DNA of 64,000 nt from contig CAWHZD010000004.1 of NCBI GenBank assembly GCA_963833745.1, positions 1,116,001 to 1,180,000 of the forward strand, given 5' to 3'. The DNA is from AP-15 sp963833745. GTDB taxonomy: Bacteria > Pseudomonadota > Alphaproteobacteria > ATCC43930 > CGMCC-115725. Both the position numbers and the translations under genes were made by a program. Shown in pieces: positions 43,953 through 54,120 of the stretch (position 1 is the first letter of the stretch; every line of letters begins with the position of its first letter). The notes beneath the pieces were generated by a model. That model did no database searches. It was not told the DNA's origin and saw nothing but the letters and a program-made list of their open reading frames with translations.

Positions 43953-44671
43953 TCGTAGTCGGGGCCGACCGCGTAATTGCCCTGGCAGATATGGACCAGA
44001 ACGTGTACGTCCTCTGGGAGCCCCTCGATCGCGATGTTAATTGCGCCGGTCGCAGCTCGGACTTCGGCGTCTTCGGCGGCGGTAAAATAGGGCTCGTCGA
44101 TCTGAATATGTTTGCATCCGGCCGCGACCAGACGCGCAAAGTTCTGGTGCAGCAGCTTGCCAATGTCGTGCATCATCCGAGGCATATCGTTGTAGTATTC
44201 GTCATACGCGACAGCTGCCAAAAGATGAGGTCCGGTCATCGTGATTTTGACCGGCTGGCGCGCAAAGCCAGATACCATCCGGAATTCGTCGACCAGGCCG
44301 AGATCGGTCGTGTCGTCGATCGCCGCACGGCAAATTGCGGCTGGATGGAAGACGTTCGGGTCGTGCCGGCTGATCGGTTTTGGCCGGGTGATGCCTTGGA
44401 ACGCCGGTATCTTTTGCCAAAAATAGTTCAGCATCGCATTTGGCGGAGAATGGCGATTATGGGTTCGCCGATGCATCTCGCCGCCCGTGATCACATCGAT
44501 GCCGGCGGCCTCTTGTTCTAGGATCGCCGCCTGACCGGCGCGAAACTGCGCGTCGGCAAAATCCGCCGGCGACAGTTGTCCTAGAGTGGCAAGACGATCC
44601 AGGGCCTCATACCACCGCGGCACGCTGTGCGCACCGACAACCGTCGTCGTATATCGGCTATAACGAGCCAT
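43953..44671 (-). pseudogene. MetE-like (cobalamin-independent methionine synthase type) protein, 3' end lost
   Basis: About 239 codons read 'TTVVGAHSVPRWYEALDRLA', 'AGIDVITGGEMHRRTH', 'VKITMTGPHLLAAVAYDEYY', 'GCKHIQIDEPYFTA' and 'VHVLVHICQGNYAV'. This is the UROD/MetE-like TIM barrel, with 'IDEP' and 'H.C.GN' marking the homocysteine and zinc sites (His-x-Cys). The gene then runs into IS630 and lacks the last strands, including the final zinc-ligand region. Many such stand-alone MetE-like proteins act on unknown methyl donors. Confidence 0.8.
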
Positions 44672-44842
44672 CCTTCACCCCCTCTTCGCAGCCCCCCAGG
44701 TAGCGGCTACATTTCGCCGCCGTTTGTCACGAACGAGCTTTGGGCGGCAGGGAACTCTTACGCGGAAAAGATGTCTGGCAGCAACTGAACGACAAACTCG
44801 TGTGTTGGCATAAGCAACCGCCCCCCGGAGACCTGAGACGAG

Positions 44843-46969
44843 ATGAACACGGCCAAGATCAGCGAGGGGCTACCACATCCTCTCGGCGCGACCTGGGATG
44901 GCGAAGGGGTCAATTTCGCGCTGTTCTCGGCGCACGCGACCGGGGTCGAGGTCTGCCTGTTCGACGAGAACGGCGAGCGCGAAACCGCGCGCATCGACCT
45001 CCCCGAATACACCGACGAGATTTGACACGGCTACGTGCCGGGGGTCGAACCTGGCACGATCTATGGCTATCGCGTTCACGGCCCTTACGAGCCGGAACAG
45101 GGGCACCGGTTTAACCCGAACAAGCTATTGCTCGACCCGTATGCGAGGGGGCATTTCGGCGAGCTGAAATGGGATCCGGCGGTCTTTGGCTACCAGATCG
45201 AGTCAGGTGAAGACACAAGTTTTGACGAACGCGACAGCGCACCGTTTATGCCCAAATGCGTCGTCGTCGACCCTAATTTCGACTGGAAGGGTGAACCCCG
45301 GGGCCGCGCCGTTCCGTGGGATCGGACCGTCCTCTATGAGACGCATATGCGCGGTTTTACTAAGCTGCATCCCGAGGTGCCTGAGCCACACCGCGGGACC
45401 TACAAGGGACTCGGCAACAAGGCGGTGGTCGATTACATAAAGTCGCTTGGCGTAACTTCGGTCGAGCTCTTGCCGATACATACATTCATCAATGACAGCC
45501 ACCTGCTCGAGCGCGGTCTAACCAACTATTGGGGATATAACACGATCGGCTTCTTTGCGCCCGATCCGCGCTATGCGCATGAGCGTGAGCAGACCTTGCG
45601 CGAGTTCAAAGAGATGGTGGCTTGCCTCCACGAGACCGGCCTCGAGGTGATCCTCGATGTCGTCTACAACCACACGGCAGAAGTCAATGAGCACGGCCCG
45701 ACCCTGTCGTTCAAGGGCATCGACAACGCCTCCTATTACCGCCTGATCCCCGATCAGCCGCGGTACTACATCAATGATACCGGCACCGGAAATACGCTCA
45801 ATCTGAGCCATATGCGGGTTATCCAGATGGTCGCCGACAGCCTGCGCTATTGGGTGACCGAGACCCACGTCGATGGGTTCCGCTTCGATCTCGGTACCAT
45901 TTTGGCGCGCGAGCCAAACGGCTTCGACAATCAGAGCGGCTTTTTGAAGGCTTGCTGCCAGGATCCGGCGCTCGCCGCTGTTAAACTGATCGCCGAGCCG
46001 TGGGATTGCGGGCCGGGCGGCTACCAGGTGGGTGGCTTCCCGCCGGGTTGGGCCGAGTGGAACGACAAATTTCGCGACACGGTGCGCGATTTCTGGCGCG
46101 GCGAAGTGCCGGCGAGCGCGCTGGCGCCACGCCTATCCGCGTCCGGCGACTGCTTCAACCATCGCGGCCGCAAGTCCTGGGCGTGCACCAATTTTGTTGC
46201 GGCCCATGATGGGTTCACGGTGAACGATCTCGTCGCGTACAACGAAAAGCATAATGAGGCCAACGGCGAAGACAACAATGACGCAGCTCCGACAACCACT
46301 CGTGGAATTGCGGTGTAGAGGGTCCAACCAAGGATGAGGCGATCAATGCGCTCCGAATGCGCCAGATCAAGAATATCCTTGCCACGCTACTGCTGTCTCA
46401 GGGCACGCCGATGCTGCTCGCCGGCGACGAATTTGGCCGTACCCAACGCGGCAACAACAACGCCTATTGCCAGGACAATGAGATCAGCTGGCTCGATTGG
46501 GGCATCGACGAGAAAGGCCGATCACTGATCGAATTCGTCCAGCAACTCACCCAATTGCGCGACCGGTACCCGATCCTCCACCGCAGTCGCTTTTTGACGG
46601 GCGAATACAACGAGGAGCTCGGCCTCAAAGACGTGACCTGGATCAACGCCTCGGGTGCGGAGATGCATCCCGAGGAGTGGGACGACAGCAATATGCATTG
46701 CTTTGGCATGCTGATGGACGGCCGGGCGCAGCCGACCGGCATCCGCCGCCGCGGAGGGGATGCGACATTGCTGATGGTGCTGAACGCGCATCATGATCTG
46801 GTCGAATTCACCCTCCCGGAGACCTGCGGGCGGTCGCGAGTGGTCGCTGCTGGTCGACACCAATCTCGCCGAAGAAGCAGAACTGGAAAGTTTCGCGACG
46901 GGTGATAGCTACGGCGCGACCGGACGATCGGTCCTCTTGTTCGCCCTCCGCCCGGAAACCTCCACTTAA
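44843..46969 (+). pseudogene. glgX: Glycogen debranching enzyme GlgX, one stop codon and two frameshifts
   Basis: The N-terminal CBM48 domain ('GLPHPLGATWDGEGVNFALF') breaks at TGA 45023-45025, where the family has Trp before 'HGYVPGVEPGTIYGYRVHGP'. The GH13 core follows: 'YWGYNTIGFFAPDPRYA', 'VILDVVYNHTAEVNEHGPTL', nucleophile in 'DGFRFDLGTILARE', Glu in 'KLIAEPWDCGPGGYQVG', and 'FVAAHDGFTVNDLVAYNEKH'. One missing G near 46290 shifts the frame at the 'SSDNHSWNCG' motif. A second shift near 46835 precedes the C-terminal end at 46969. Intact GlgX removes short alpha-1,6 branches from glycogen limit dextrin, feeding the TreY/TreZ route. Confidence 0.9.
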
Positions 46970-47083
46970 AAGGTTCTCGACGACCCTATGGCGATGGAAC
47001 TGAGCGGCAATAAACGCCGTCAGAAGCCGATAAGGTGATCTCTTGTCTTTTATGGCGAGCAACTAAAATTAATCTTATCTCCC

Positions 47084-47107
47084 GAACCTTTTTGTCGCGG
47101 CGGTGTT
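47084..47107 (+). promoter_or_regulatory. Candidate EcfG-type promoter before csbD
   Basis: CGAAC and TGTTAA are 17 bases apart (AAC 47085-47087, GTT 47105-47107), close to the alphaproteobacterial general-stress consensus GGAAC-N16/17-CGTT. They lie 36 bases before the ATG of a CsbD-family gene, a typical target. The first G of the -35 is replaced by C, so confidence is moderate. Confidence 0.45.
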
Positions 47108-47142
47108 AATAGCTGTAGTGACACTAGTTAGGAGAAAATAGT

Positions 47143-47325
47143 ATGGATAAAGATAGAGTCGTAGGCGCCGCTCATCAGGTCAAAGGCGCCGGCAAGGAAA
47201 CTGTCGGCAAGGTCACCGGCGACGCCAAGACACAGGCGGAAGGAGCTGCGGAGAAAGCGGCAGGGAAAGTGCAAAACGCCGTCGGCGGCGCTAAGGACGC
47301 CATCCGGGACGCGGCAAAGAAGTAA
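47143..47325 (+). CDS. CsbD-family stress protein
   Basis: The 60-aa protein has the CsbD signature 'VVGAAHQVKGAGKETVGKVT' followed by 'GDAKTQAEGAAEKAAGKVQN', an amphipathic helical repeat rich in Lys, Ala and Gly. TTAGGAG precedes the start. CsbD-like proteins are among the most strongly induced general-stress proteins in bacteria; the molecular role is unknown. Confidence 0.9.
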   Translation: MDKDRVVGAAHQVKGAGKETVGKVTGDAKTQAEGAAEKAAGKVQNAVGGAKDAIRDAAKK

Positions 47326-47525
47326 CTGTCGGAGCCTCCGGCGGCGCACTATGCTGCCGTATCTATAGAGCGAATAAAACAAGGCGCGTTGTGCGCCTGA
47401 CGAAGGGGGATTGGATGTGATCGGCGCGGTCCTTGTTCGCAGCGGCGGCATGTCTCTGGCCATGCTGCATCGTTGGTGACGCCAGTCTGGGTGCGCTGAT
47501 TTGGTGAGGTTGCCGATCGTGCCAA

Positions 47526-49487
47526 ATGACGTTACGCGCCCACTCGGCGATGATCGGGTAGAGATCCGTACCTCCGGCGCTCCCCCTCCAGCCTTGGGAC
47601 ACTGGCAGTTGCCGTTGTCATCGTCGCAAGCCTTTATTTTGGGCGGGAAGTTTTTGTTCCCATGGCCCTCGCGGTCCTTCTTAGTTTCGCGCTCGGGCCG
47701 CTGGTTTTGCTGCTGCGCCGCTGGCGCCTCGGTCGGGTGCCCGCCGTAATCGCCCTCGTCCTGCTCGCCTTCTCAGTAATTGGCGGAATCGGCACGTTCG
47801 TCGGCACCCAGCTCGCGCATCTGGCAGCGGACTTGCCCGGATATCAAACCAATATCTCGCAGAAAATTCACTCGCTGCAGGATTCGACGGGTAAGGGTGG
47901 GTGCTTGACCGCACCTCGGAGACGGTAAAAAATCTTGACAAGCAGATCGAGAAGCCAGCCGGGACCGGCGACAAAACCGTACCCGATCAACCTGCCGCAC
48001 CTCCGCGAAGCGCCAACCAGCAAAGCCCGGTCCCGGTCGAGGTCCGCCAAGCCGCCGCGACGCCGGTACAGCTGATCTACGGAGTCGCCGCCCCTCTGCT
48101 TCAGCCCCTGGCGACGGCTGGAATCGTCGTCGTTTTTGTCATCTTCTTTCTGCTCCAGCGGGAAGATTTGCGGGACCGCTTCATTCGGCTTGCCGGTGCG
48201 GCCGATCTCCGGCGCACGACCGTGGCGCTAGACGATGCAGCCAGACGCCTGAGCCGCTGTCTGCTGACGCAGACAGCGGTCAACGCCAGCTTTGGCGTCT
48301 TGGTCGGCATCGGATTGTGGTTTATCGGCGTCCCGAACCCGGGGCTCTGGGGCATCCTCGGGATGCTGCTGCGCTTTATCCCCTATCCCCTATATCAGGC
48401 CAATCATCGCCGCGGCCCTTCCGATGATCGTGGCGCTCGCCGTCGATCCGGGCTGGTCGATGCTGCTGTGGACCACGGGTTTGTTCGTGGTGGTCGAGCT
48501 TACCACCGGGCAGGTGATCGAGCCTTGGCTCTACGGCCATAGCACCGGCCTTTCCGGCATCGCAGTCGTCGTAGCAGCCGCTTTCTGGACATTGCTATGG
48601 GGGCCCATCGGCCTGCTGTTGTCGACGCTGCTAACCATGTGTCTCGTTGTACTGGGCCGGCATGTCGAGCATTTGCAGTTTCTCGAGGTGTTGCTCGGTG
48701 ACCAACCTACACTCGCGCCGGAGGAGAGCTTTTATCAGCGCATTCTCGCCGACGACCTTGACGAAGCATCCCATCTGGCCGAAGAGTTCCTGAAGGAAAA
48801 CTCGTTGTCGGCCTATTACGACCAGATCGCCATCCGCGGCCTGGCGCTGGCTCAGTTGGACGTCAACCGGGGCATGATCGATCATGAGCAACGGGTCAGG
48901 ATCAAGGGAGCCGTCGACGCGGTATCGATAATTTGTGCGACCATGACGACGTTCCAGCCGCTGGGTCCAGCGCGAGCGCCGGAGCGGTGCCGGCGCCCAT
49001 ATTTTCCGCGGAGGAGTTGGCGCCGAGCTGGCGCGGGACACCGGTGTTGTGCGTTGCGGGTCGCGGCTCGCTCGACGAGGCATCGGCGGCAATGCTGGCA
49101 CAGCTGCTGCAGAAACATGGGATCGGGGCCCGCGTAGCGCCATCGGCCTCGGTCTCGCCACCCAACCTGTTTGCGCTCGATGTGGCGGATGTGCAGATGG
49201 CCTATCTCTGCTATTTTGAGCCCGGCAGCTTTACCAACCCGCATTATCTCGTCCGCCGATTACGGCGCAAGCTGCCGAACGCGACAATCGCCGACGGGTT
49301 CTGGACCCTGAAGACGGATGAGGCCGATGAGCGCGATGCGCTCGCTAAAACCGGGGCCGATCTCGTCGCGACACAATTACACCAAGCGATCGCCCAGGTT
49401 GCCGTTGCCGCGAGAGAAGCTGCGGACCGCGATCTTGCGGCTGGGATGCGATCCTCTGCGCTCGAGCCGGTATCAATGGCGTCCTGA
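47526..49487 (+). pseudogene. AI-2E/PerM-family permease, several frameshifts
   Basis: Pieces in three frames line up as one protein. These are an N-terminal membrane region ('REVFVPMALAVLLSFALGPL'), a soluble segment ('DRTSETVKNLDKQIEKPA'), membrane helices ('LATAGIVVVFVIFFLLQRED', 'TAVNASFGVLVGIGLWFIGV'), then 'PMIVALAVDPGWSMLLWTTG' and 'GIAVVVAAAFWTLLWGPIGL'. A cytosolic C-terminal extension ('PVLCVAGRGSLDEASAAMLA') completes it. Shifts fall near 47558, 47905, 48400 and 48950. Family members are trimeric exporters of small molecules, and the long soluble tail is a known variant in proteobacteria. The start is uncertain. Confidence 0.75.
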
Positions 49488-49725
49488 GGCGACCGCGCGA
49501 AGAATGTCGACCGGTGGGAGGGTTGACCGTCCTCTGGATTGGTTCCTTTCCAAGTAAAATTTTCAGCGCCCGAACTCCTCGACGAATATCGACCTGAAAC
49601 ACTTTGGCCGCAGTTTTATCGTTGACTGGGATGGCGCAAGTTAACCCACCCGGCTCAACGATTTCGCGGAACGGAGCATTCCTTAAGGTTGTTTATCTGG
49701 TGTATAATCAATGATTGAGGAATCC
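49488..49725 (+). promoter_or_regulatory. Intergenic region with a GGAAC box before an exported protein gene
   Basis: GGAAC at 49668-49672 is followed by GTT at 49688 or 49691, i.e. 15 or 18 bases, slightly off the 16-17 spacing of EcfG promoters. The rest of the region shows no gene. Confidence 0.3.
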
Positions 49726-50058
49726 ATGAAGCGTTTTTTGGCTGCGGCCGTTATCACGGTCATGGCAGGTGGGTCTCTCGCGGGTGGTGCTATGGCACAG
49801 AACGCGGGGCCTCCGGCCAATCACGAAGCTGGCACCCCCGCTATCGCGAAGTCCGATGTGAACAATCCGGGAGCGCCTGTCGCCGGGGCGAACAGCTTTA
49901 CCAAGGCCGAGGCGAAAACACGCATTGAGAAGGCCGGCTACACCAACGTTTCCAGCCTGGCCAAGGACAAAGACGGGATCTGGAGGGGCAAGGCGTCCAA
50001 AGGAGACACCATCGTCGATGTTGCACTGGACTTTCAAGGAAACGTCGTCCCGAAGTGA
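49726..50058 (+). CDS. Small exported protein with PepSY-like tail
   Basis: The start at 49726 ('MKRFLAAAVITVMAGGSLAG') follows TTGAGGAATCC and opens a signal peptide cleaved near 'GAMAQNA'. The mature 85-residue part has a disordered Pro/Ala/Asn linker and then 'FTKAEAKTRIEKAGYTNVSS' and 'KDKDGIWRGKASKGDTIVDV', the helix-plus-strands pattern of PepSY-like periplasmic domains. Such proteins accompany stress genes in Rhizobiales-type genomes. Confidence 0.7.
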   Translation: MKRFLAAAVITVMAGGSLAGGAMAQNAGPPANHEAGTPAIAKSDVNNPGAPVAGANSFTKAEAKTRIEKAGYTNVSSLAKDKDGIWRGKASKGDTIVDVALDFQGNVVPK

Positions 50059-50108
50059 CCCACCGTTGTTAGGTTTGCTCAACTTATCTTATTGATTTGA
50101 GGAATGTT

Positions 50109-50720
50109 ATGACACAAACCGTCACTGCCCTTTACGACACCTACGACGCCGCGGTCTCTGCGGTGAATGATCTCGAGGCATCCGGCGTCCCGCATGCCGA
50201 CATCAGCCTCGTTTCGAACAATGTGGACCACCGATATGACAAGGATCATCCGACAAACGCCGCTGCGGACGCCGGGACGGGCGCCGGCATCGGAGCCGCT
50301 GTGGGCGGCGTTGGCGGTCTGTTAACCGGTCTGGGCCTGTTGGCAATCCCGGGTGTGGGACCAGTGGTGGCCGCCGGCTGGCTGGTTGCCACCGCCGTGG
50401 GCGCCGCAGGTGGTGCGGTCGTGGGCGGTGCGGCCGGCGGAATCGTCGGCTCGCTCACCAGGGCCGGCGTCCCCGAACATGACGCCAACTTTTACGCCGA
50501 AGGCGTCAGGCGCGGCGGGACCCTTGTCACCGCCCGCGTCGACGATGCTCGGGCATCGATGGCCCGCGAAATCCTGCAACGCCACAAATGGGTCGACCCC
50601 GCCGTTCGTGGTTCCGCCTATCGCCAAACCGGCTGGACTTCGTTTGACGAAAGCGCACCACCTTACACTCCCGAGCAAGTCGCCGCGGAGCGTGATCGCT
50701 ATATCGGCCGCGGGGTTTAG
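50109..50720 (+). CDS. General-stress-protein-17M-like protein with glycine-rich membrane hairpin
   Basis: The start at 50109 follows TTGAGGAATG. The N-terminal 45 residues ('TALYDTYDAAVSAVNDLEAS', 'HADISLVSN') form a ferredoxin-like domain seen in GSP17M/DUF1269-type proteins. Residues about 55-120 are a glycine-zipper hydrophobic hairpin ('GIGAAVGGVGGLLTGLGLLA', 'AVGAAGGAVVGGAAGGIVGS'). A second half-domain follows ('GGTLVTARVDDARASMAREI'). It is likely a stress-induced membrane-associated protein and probably forms a stress gene group with its neighbours. Confidence 0.75.
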   Translation: MTQTVTALYDTYDAAVSAVNDLEASGVPHADISLVSNNVDHRYDKDHPTNAAADAGTGAGIGAAVGGVGGLLTGLGLLAIPGVGPVVAAGWLVATAVGAAGGAVVGGAAGGIVGSLTRAGVPEHDANFYAEGVRRGGTLVTARVDDARASMAREILQRHKWVDPAVRGSAYRQTGWTSFDESAPPYTPEQVAAERDRYIGRGV

Positions 50721-50745
50721 CTAATTTCGAGCACGTGATCTTGGG

Positions 50746-50780
50746 TTGAGGTTCGAACGAGGTTTGTCAACGAACCTCAA
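50746..50780. repeat. 10-bp inverted repeat between stress genes
   Basis: TTGAGGTTCG and CGAACCTCAA, 15 bases apart, form a perfect stem-loop after the GSP17M-like gene and just before the DUF2252 gene. There is no T run, so it may be an operator or an mRNA processing element rather than a terminator. Confidence 0.5.
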
Positions 50781-50812
50781 CCATTGAGGTCTCAGGCTGA
50801 TAGGGAGTTTTA

Positions 50813-52032
50813 ATGGCGAAGGCCCCGCTTCAGATTAAGTCCTTTTCCGAGCGGGGTTCTGCGCTTCGGCAATCCCGCAATCTGAAGATGGCGGGCTCTG
50901 CGCATGCTTATGTCCGGGGGAACACCTTGAAGTTTTACGAATGGCTTGCCGCCGCGGACAGCGGCAAGCTGCCCCAGGGCCCGCCGATCTGGATTTGCGG
51001 CGACTGTCATGTCGGAAATTTGGGGCCCCTGGCCGATGTCGACGGCCAGATCGATATCGAGATCCGCGACCTCGATCAGACGGTGATCGGCAATCCGGCG
51101 CACGATCTGATCCGACTTGGGTTGTCGCTGGCCACGGCCGCTCGCGGCTCCGACCTGCCGGGGGTAACCACGGCCAAGATGATCGAGCAGATGATAGAGG
51201 GATACGAGGAAGCGCTTGCCGACAAAGACCCGGACCTGCGCAGCCGGCGCCCGGAGTGCGTGCGGGTGGTGATGCGTCAGGCGGTTGGGCGCACCTGGGG
51301 CCACCTGGCAAAAGAGCTCTTGAGGATAGCAGCCCGACGATCCCGCTGGGCAAGCGGTTCTGGCCGATCAGCGAAGAAGAAAGGGACGAGATAGAACGCG
51401 TCTTTGCGACCGAGGACGTGCGTCTGCTGGTTACCGCATTGCGCTCGCGCGAGAACGACGCGCGCGTCGACGTGCTCGACGCCGCCTACTGGATGAAAGG
51501 GTGTAGCTCCCTCGGTCGGCTGCGCTTCGCGGTGTTGCTCGGGGTGGGGAAAACCCAAACCAAAGAGGGCGGGGTTTGCCTGGTCGACATCAAGGAGGCC
51601 GTGCAGGCGGCAGCACCGCACTACCCTGACGCCACGATGCCGAGGGACCAGGCGCAGCGCGTTGTCGAAGGCGCCCGGCATCTATCGCCGGCGCTTGGGG
51701 ATCGTATGCTGGCCGCGACCTTCCTCGACAGTGCGATCTTCATGCGCGAGCTTCTTCCCGAAGACCTCAAGCTCGAAGTCGACAAGATCAGTCGCGAGGA
51801 AGCAATGAAGGCGGCCCGCTATCTGGCAATGGTGGTGGGGAAGGCGCACGCCCGCCAGATGGACGTCGTGACGCGGGCAAAATGGCGTGACGAGCTCAGC
51901 CGCAACCGGTCTGCAAATTTGGACGCGCCGGGTTGGTTGTGGTCGAGCATTGTCGAACTGGTTGCCAGCCACGAGGGCGCCTATCTCGAACATTGCCGCA
52001 AATACGCAATGGACCCGGACCTCGCCGCGTAA
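50813..52032 (+). pseudogene. DUF2252-family protein, one frameshift
   Basis: The first frame reads 'MAKAPLQIKSFSERGSALRQ', 'PPIWICGDCHVGNLGPLADV' and 'DIEIRDLDQTVIGNPAHDLI'. 'GDCHVGNLG' and 'DLDQT..GNP..DL' are the kinase-like (Hx[ND]N and Asp) motifs of DUF2252. Near 51320 one base is lost and the second frame continues 'LGKRFWPISEEERDEIERVF' through 'FMRELLPEDLKLEVDKISRE' to 52032. DUF2252 has an aminoglycoside-phosphotransferase-like fold, with no known substrate. Confidence 0.8.
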
Positions 52033-52082
52033 CGACCTCACAATTAAGATGATCAGCTTTATTTGGTTCAAGGAAACAAATC

Positions 52083-52292
52083 ATGAGTGTTATGGATAGC
52101 TCTGTGCTGCCGGTGGTCTGTCCGAAGTGTGGCGCACAGATACAGACGTCCGTAGTGTGGTTTAGGCAGAATAGCGAACTTGGTTGTCCGTGTGGCACGA
52201 CCATTTATCTCGAGACCGGCGAGCTGATCGCGATTATCGACCAGCTCGAAGGCGCACTCGGGCGTTTAATACGACCAGCTCCCGAAGAATAG
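52083..52292 (+). CDS. Small zinc-ribbon protein
   Basis: The 69-aa product has 'PVVCPKCGAQIQTSV' and 'ELGCPCGTTIYLETGEL', i.e. Cys-x2-Cys and Cys-x-Cys groups that could bind one zinc. It precedes the adenylate cyclase by nine bases, so they are likely co-transcribed. No function is known. Confidence 0.6.
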   Translation: MSVMDSSVLPVVCPKCGAQIQTSVVWFRQNSELGCPCGTTIYLETGELIAIIDQLEGALGRLIRPAPEE

Positions 52293-52301
52293 GCGCCTGA
52301 G

Positions 52302-53252
52302 ATGGAGGCGCCTCCGATCGACAGACATCTTGCGGCGATCCTCGCTGCCGATGTCGAGGGGTACAGCAGACTGATGCACGGCGACGAAGAGGCGACGCTG
52401 GAGACATTGTCCGCCCGTCGCGCGGTCGTCGACGAGCTTATCGGGCGCTATCGAGGTCGCATCGCGAACACCGCCGGCGATAGCGTCCTTGCCGAATTTA
52501 TGAGTGTGCTCGACGCGGTGCACTGTGCGATCGAAATCCAGGAGGCGCTTCAAACAGCGAATGACGGTGAACCGGAAGGGCGACAGATGCGCTTCCGGAT
52601 CGGCATCAATGTCGGCGACGTGATGGCCAAGGAGGGCGACATCTTCGGCGACGGCGTCAATGTCGCTGCTCGCCTCGAGGGGTTGGTCAAGGGCGGTGAG
52701 ATCTGCGTCTCGCGCGGCGTACGCGATCATTTGCGACACCGCGGGAGCTTTGTTTTCGAGGATCTCGGTGAGCAGCTGGTCAAGAACATCGCCCATCCGA
52801 TCCGAGCCTTTCGGCTCCGCATCGGCGAGGTAACATCCGAGCCGGAGAGCCCGAGCCGCGAGGAAAGCCCCGAGCTGCCCGATCTGCCTGCGGCTCCGGC
52901 GGCATTCTCTGACTTGTCTGCCGACAACGAGGTTGCGCTTGAGTTGGCGCTTTGGGACAGCGTCAAGGATGGCAGTCCTGCCGAGCTCGAATCCTACCTC
53001 GAGCAGTATCCGGAGGGCACCTTCGCGTCGCTCGCCCGAACCCGGCTTGACACAGCCGCGCTCTCATCTGCCGGCGGAGCTACGGTTCAAACACCTGCGG
53101 AAATTGCCGCCGACGCTCTCGATCTCGCTTTTTGGGAGTCCATCAAGGACAGCAACCGGCGCGAGGAGCTGCAGGCCTACCTTGAACAACACCCAAATGG
53201 CCACTTTGCCCGCCTAGCCCGGGCGCGCCTTTCCTCGCCAGAAGTCATCTAG
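52302..53252 (+). CDS. Class III adenylate/guanylate cyclase with two C-terminal repeats
   Basis: The catalytic domain covers residues about 8-175: 'HLAAILAADVEGYSRLM' (first metal Asp), 'NTAGDSVLAEF' (second metal Asp), 'RFRIGINVGDVMAKEGDIFG' and 'GVNVAARLEGL' (transition-state Asn/Arg), as in the CYA2-like group of Rhizobiales. After a Glu/Pro/Ser-rich linker come two related 35-residue units, 'ELALWDSVKDGSPAELESYL' with 'EQYPEGTFASLARTRL' and 'DLAFWESIKDSNRREELQAY' with 'LEQHPNGHFARLARARL'. It has no membrane segment, so it is cytosolic. It makes cAMP or cGMP; the CRP-like protein at 31884 could be a target, but that is conjecture. Confidence 0.88.
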   Translation: MEAPPIDRHLAAILAADVEGYSRLMHGDEEATLETLSARRAVVDELIGRYRGRIANTAGDSVLAEFMSVLDAVHCAIEIQEALQTANDGEPEGRQMRFRIGINVGDVMAKEGDIFGDGVNVAARLEGLVKGGEICVSRGVRDHLRHRGSFVFEDLGEQLVKNIAHPIRAFRLRIGEVTSEPESPSREESPELPDLPAAPAAFSDLSADNEVALELALWDSVKDGSPAELESYLEQYPEGTFASLARTRLDTAALSSAGGATVQTPAEIAADALDLAFWESIKDSNRREELQAYLEQHPNGHFARLARARLSSPEVI

Positions 53253-53455
53253 TGAATATCTACTCGCCATCAACCGGATACTCGAATTGGGCTCCCTAAG
53301 ATCGATGCGGTACGGTCAGAGATCGGTGCTCCTGCGCGCCTTCCGCGAATCTATAACCCGAAAGAGAGAACGCCGAACTGCAGCGCTTCTTCACCTGGCA
53401 GTCTTGTCCGTCCGCGAGCGAGCGGCGGGCGGCTTCTGCCGGCTCTCAGGACGTA

Positions 53456-54120
53456 TTAGTCCGACGGATGGCCTATCGGCCGCCATTCGCGTGCTCCGTC
53501 GATCATTAGTAATTCATTGGCCGCGGCTGGGCCGTCGCTGCCGGAGCGATAGGTGGGAACATCGGCCTTCTTCGCCGCCCAGGCATCGAGCACTGGCTGC
53601 AAAACGCGCCAGCCCTCTTCCACCATGTCAGCGCGCATGAACAGTGTGGGGTCGCCGATCATCACATCGTATATCAGTGTCTCATATCCAACATTTGGCT
53701 CCTTGGGGAACCAATCGTCGTAGCGAAAATCCATTTTTACCGCGGCGAGGTCCACTATGGGCCCTGAGCGCTTAACTTCAAATTGCAGGGTAATGCTCTC
53801 ATCCGGTGCAATGCTCAGCACCAACCAGTTCGGCCGCAGCGTGTCCACAGGGGTACTCTGAAACGCCGCGTAGGGCGCCTGCTTGAAGCGGATCGCGATC
53901 TCCGTATTGCGTTGCGACAAGTGCTTGCCCGTTCGGATGTAGAAGGGCACCCCGGCCCAGCGCCAATTGTCGATTTCGAATTTCAGTGCGACATAGGTTT
54001 CCGTTTCTGAATTCGACGCGACGTCGGGCTCTTTGCGATAGGCCTTCACCCGCTTGCCCAAGACCGTACCGGCGGCATATTGACCGCGAACGACCTGCGC
54101 CGGATCGACGGCGGCAAAGG
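53456..54120 (-). pseudogene. zwf: Glucose-6-phosphate dehydrogenase C-terminal fragment
   Basis: About 220 codons match the rear half of Zwf: 'VVRGQYAAGTVLGKRVKAYR', 'SETETYVALKFEIDNWRWAG', 'VPFYIRTGKHLSQRNTEIAI', 'LVLSIAPDESITLQFEVKRS' and 'YETLIYDVMIGDPTLFMRAD'. 'PFYIRTGKHL' and 'GQY..G' contribute to the glucose-6-phosphate and NADP sites. The NADP-binding front half with the catalytic His is missing. At about 54120 the sequence turns into an unrelated plus-strand esterase remnant, marking a rearrangement point. Confidence 0.88.
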
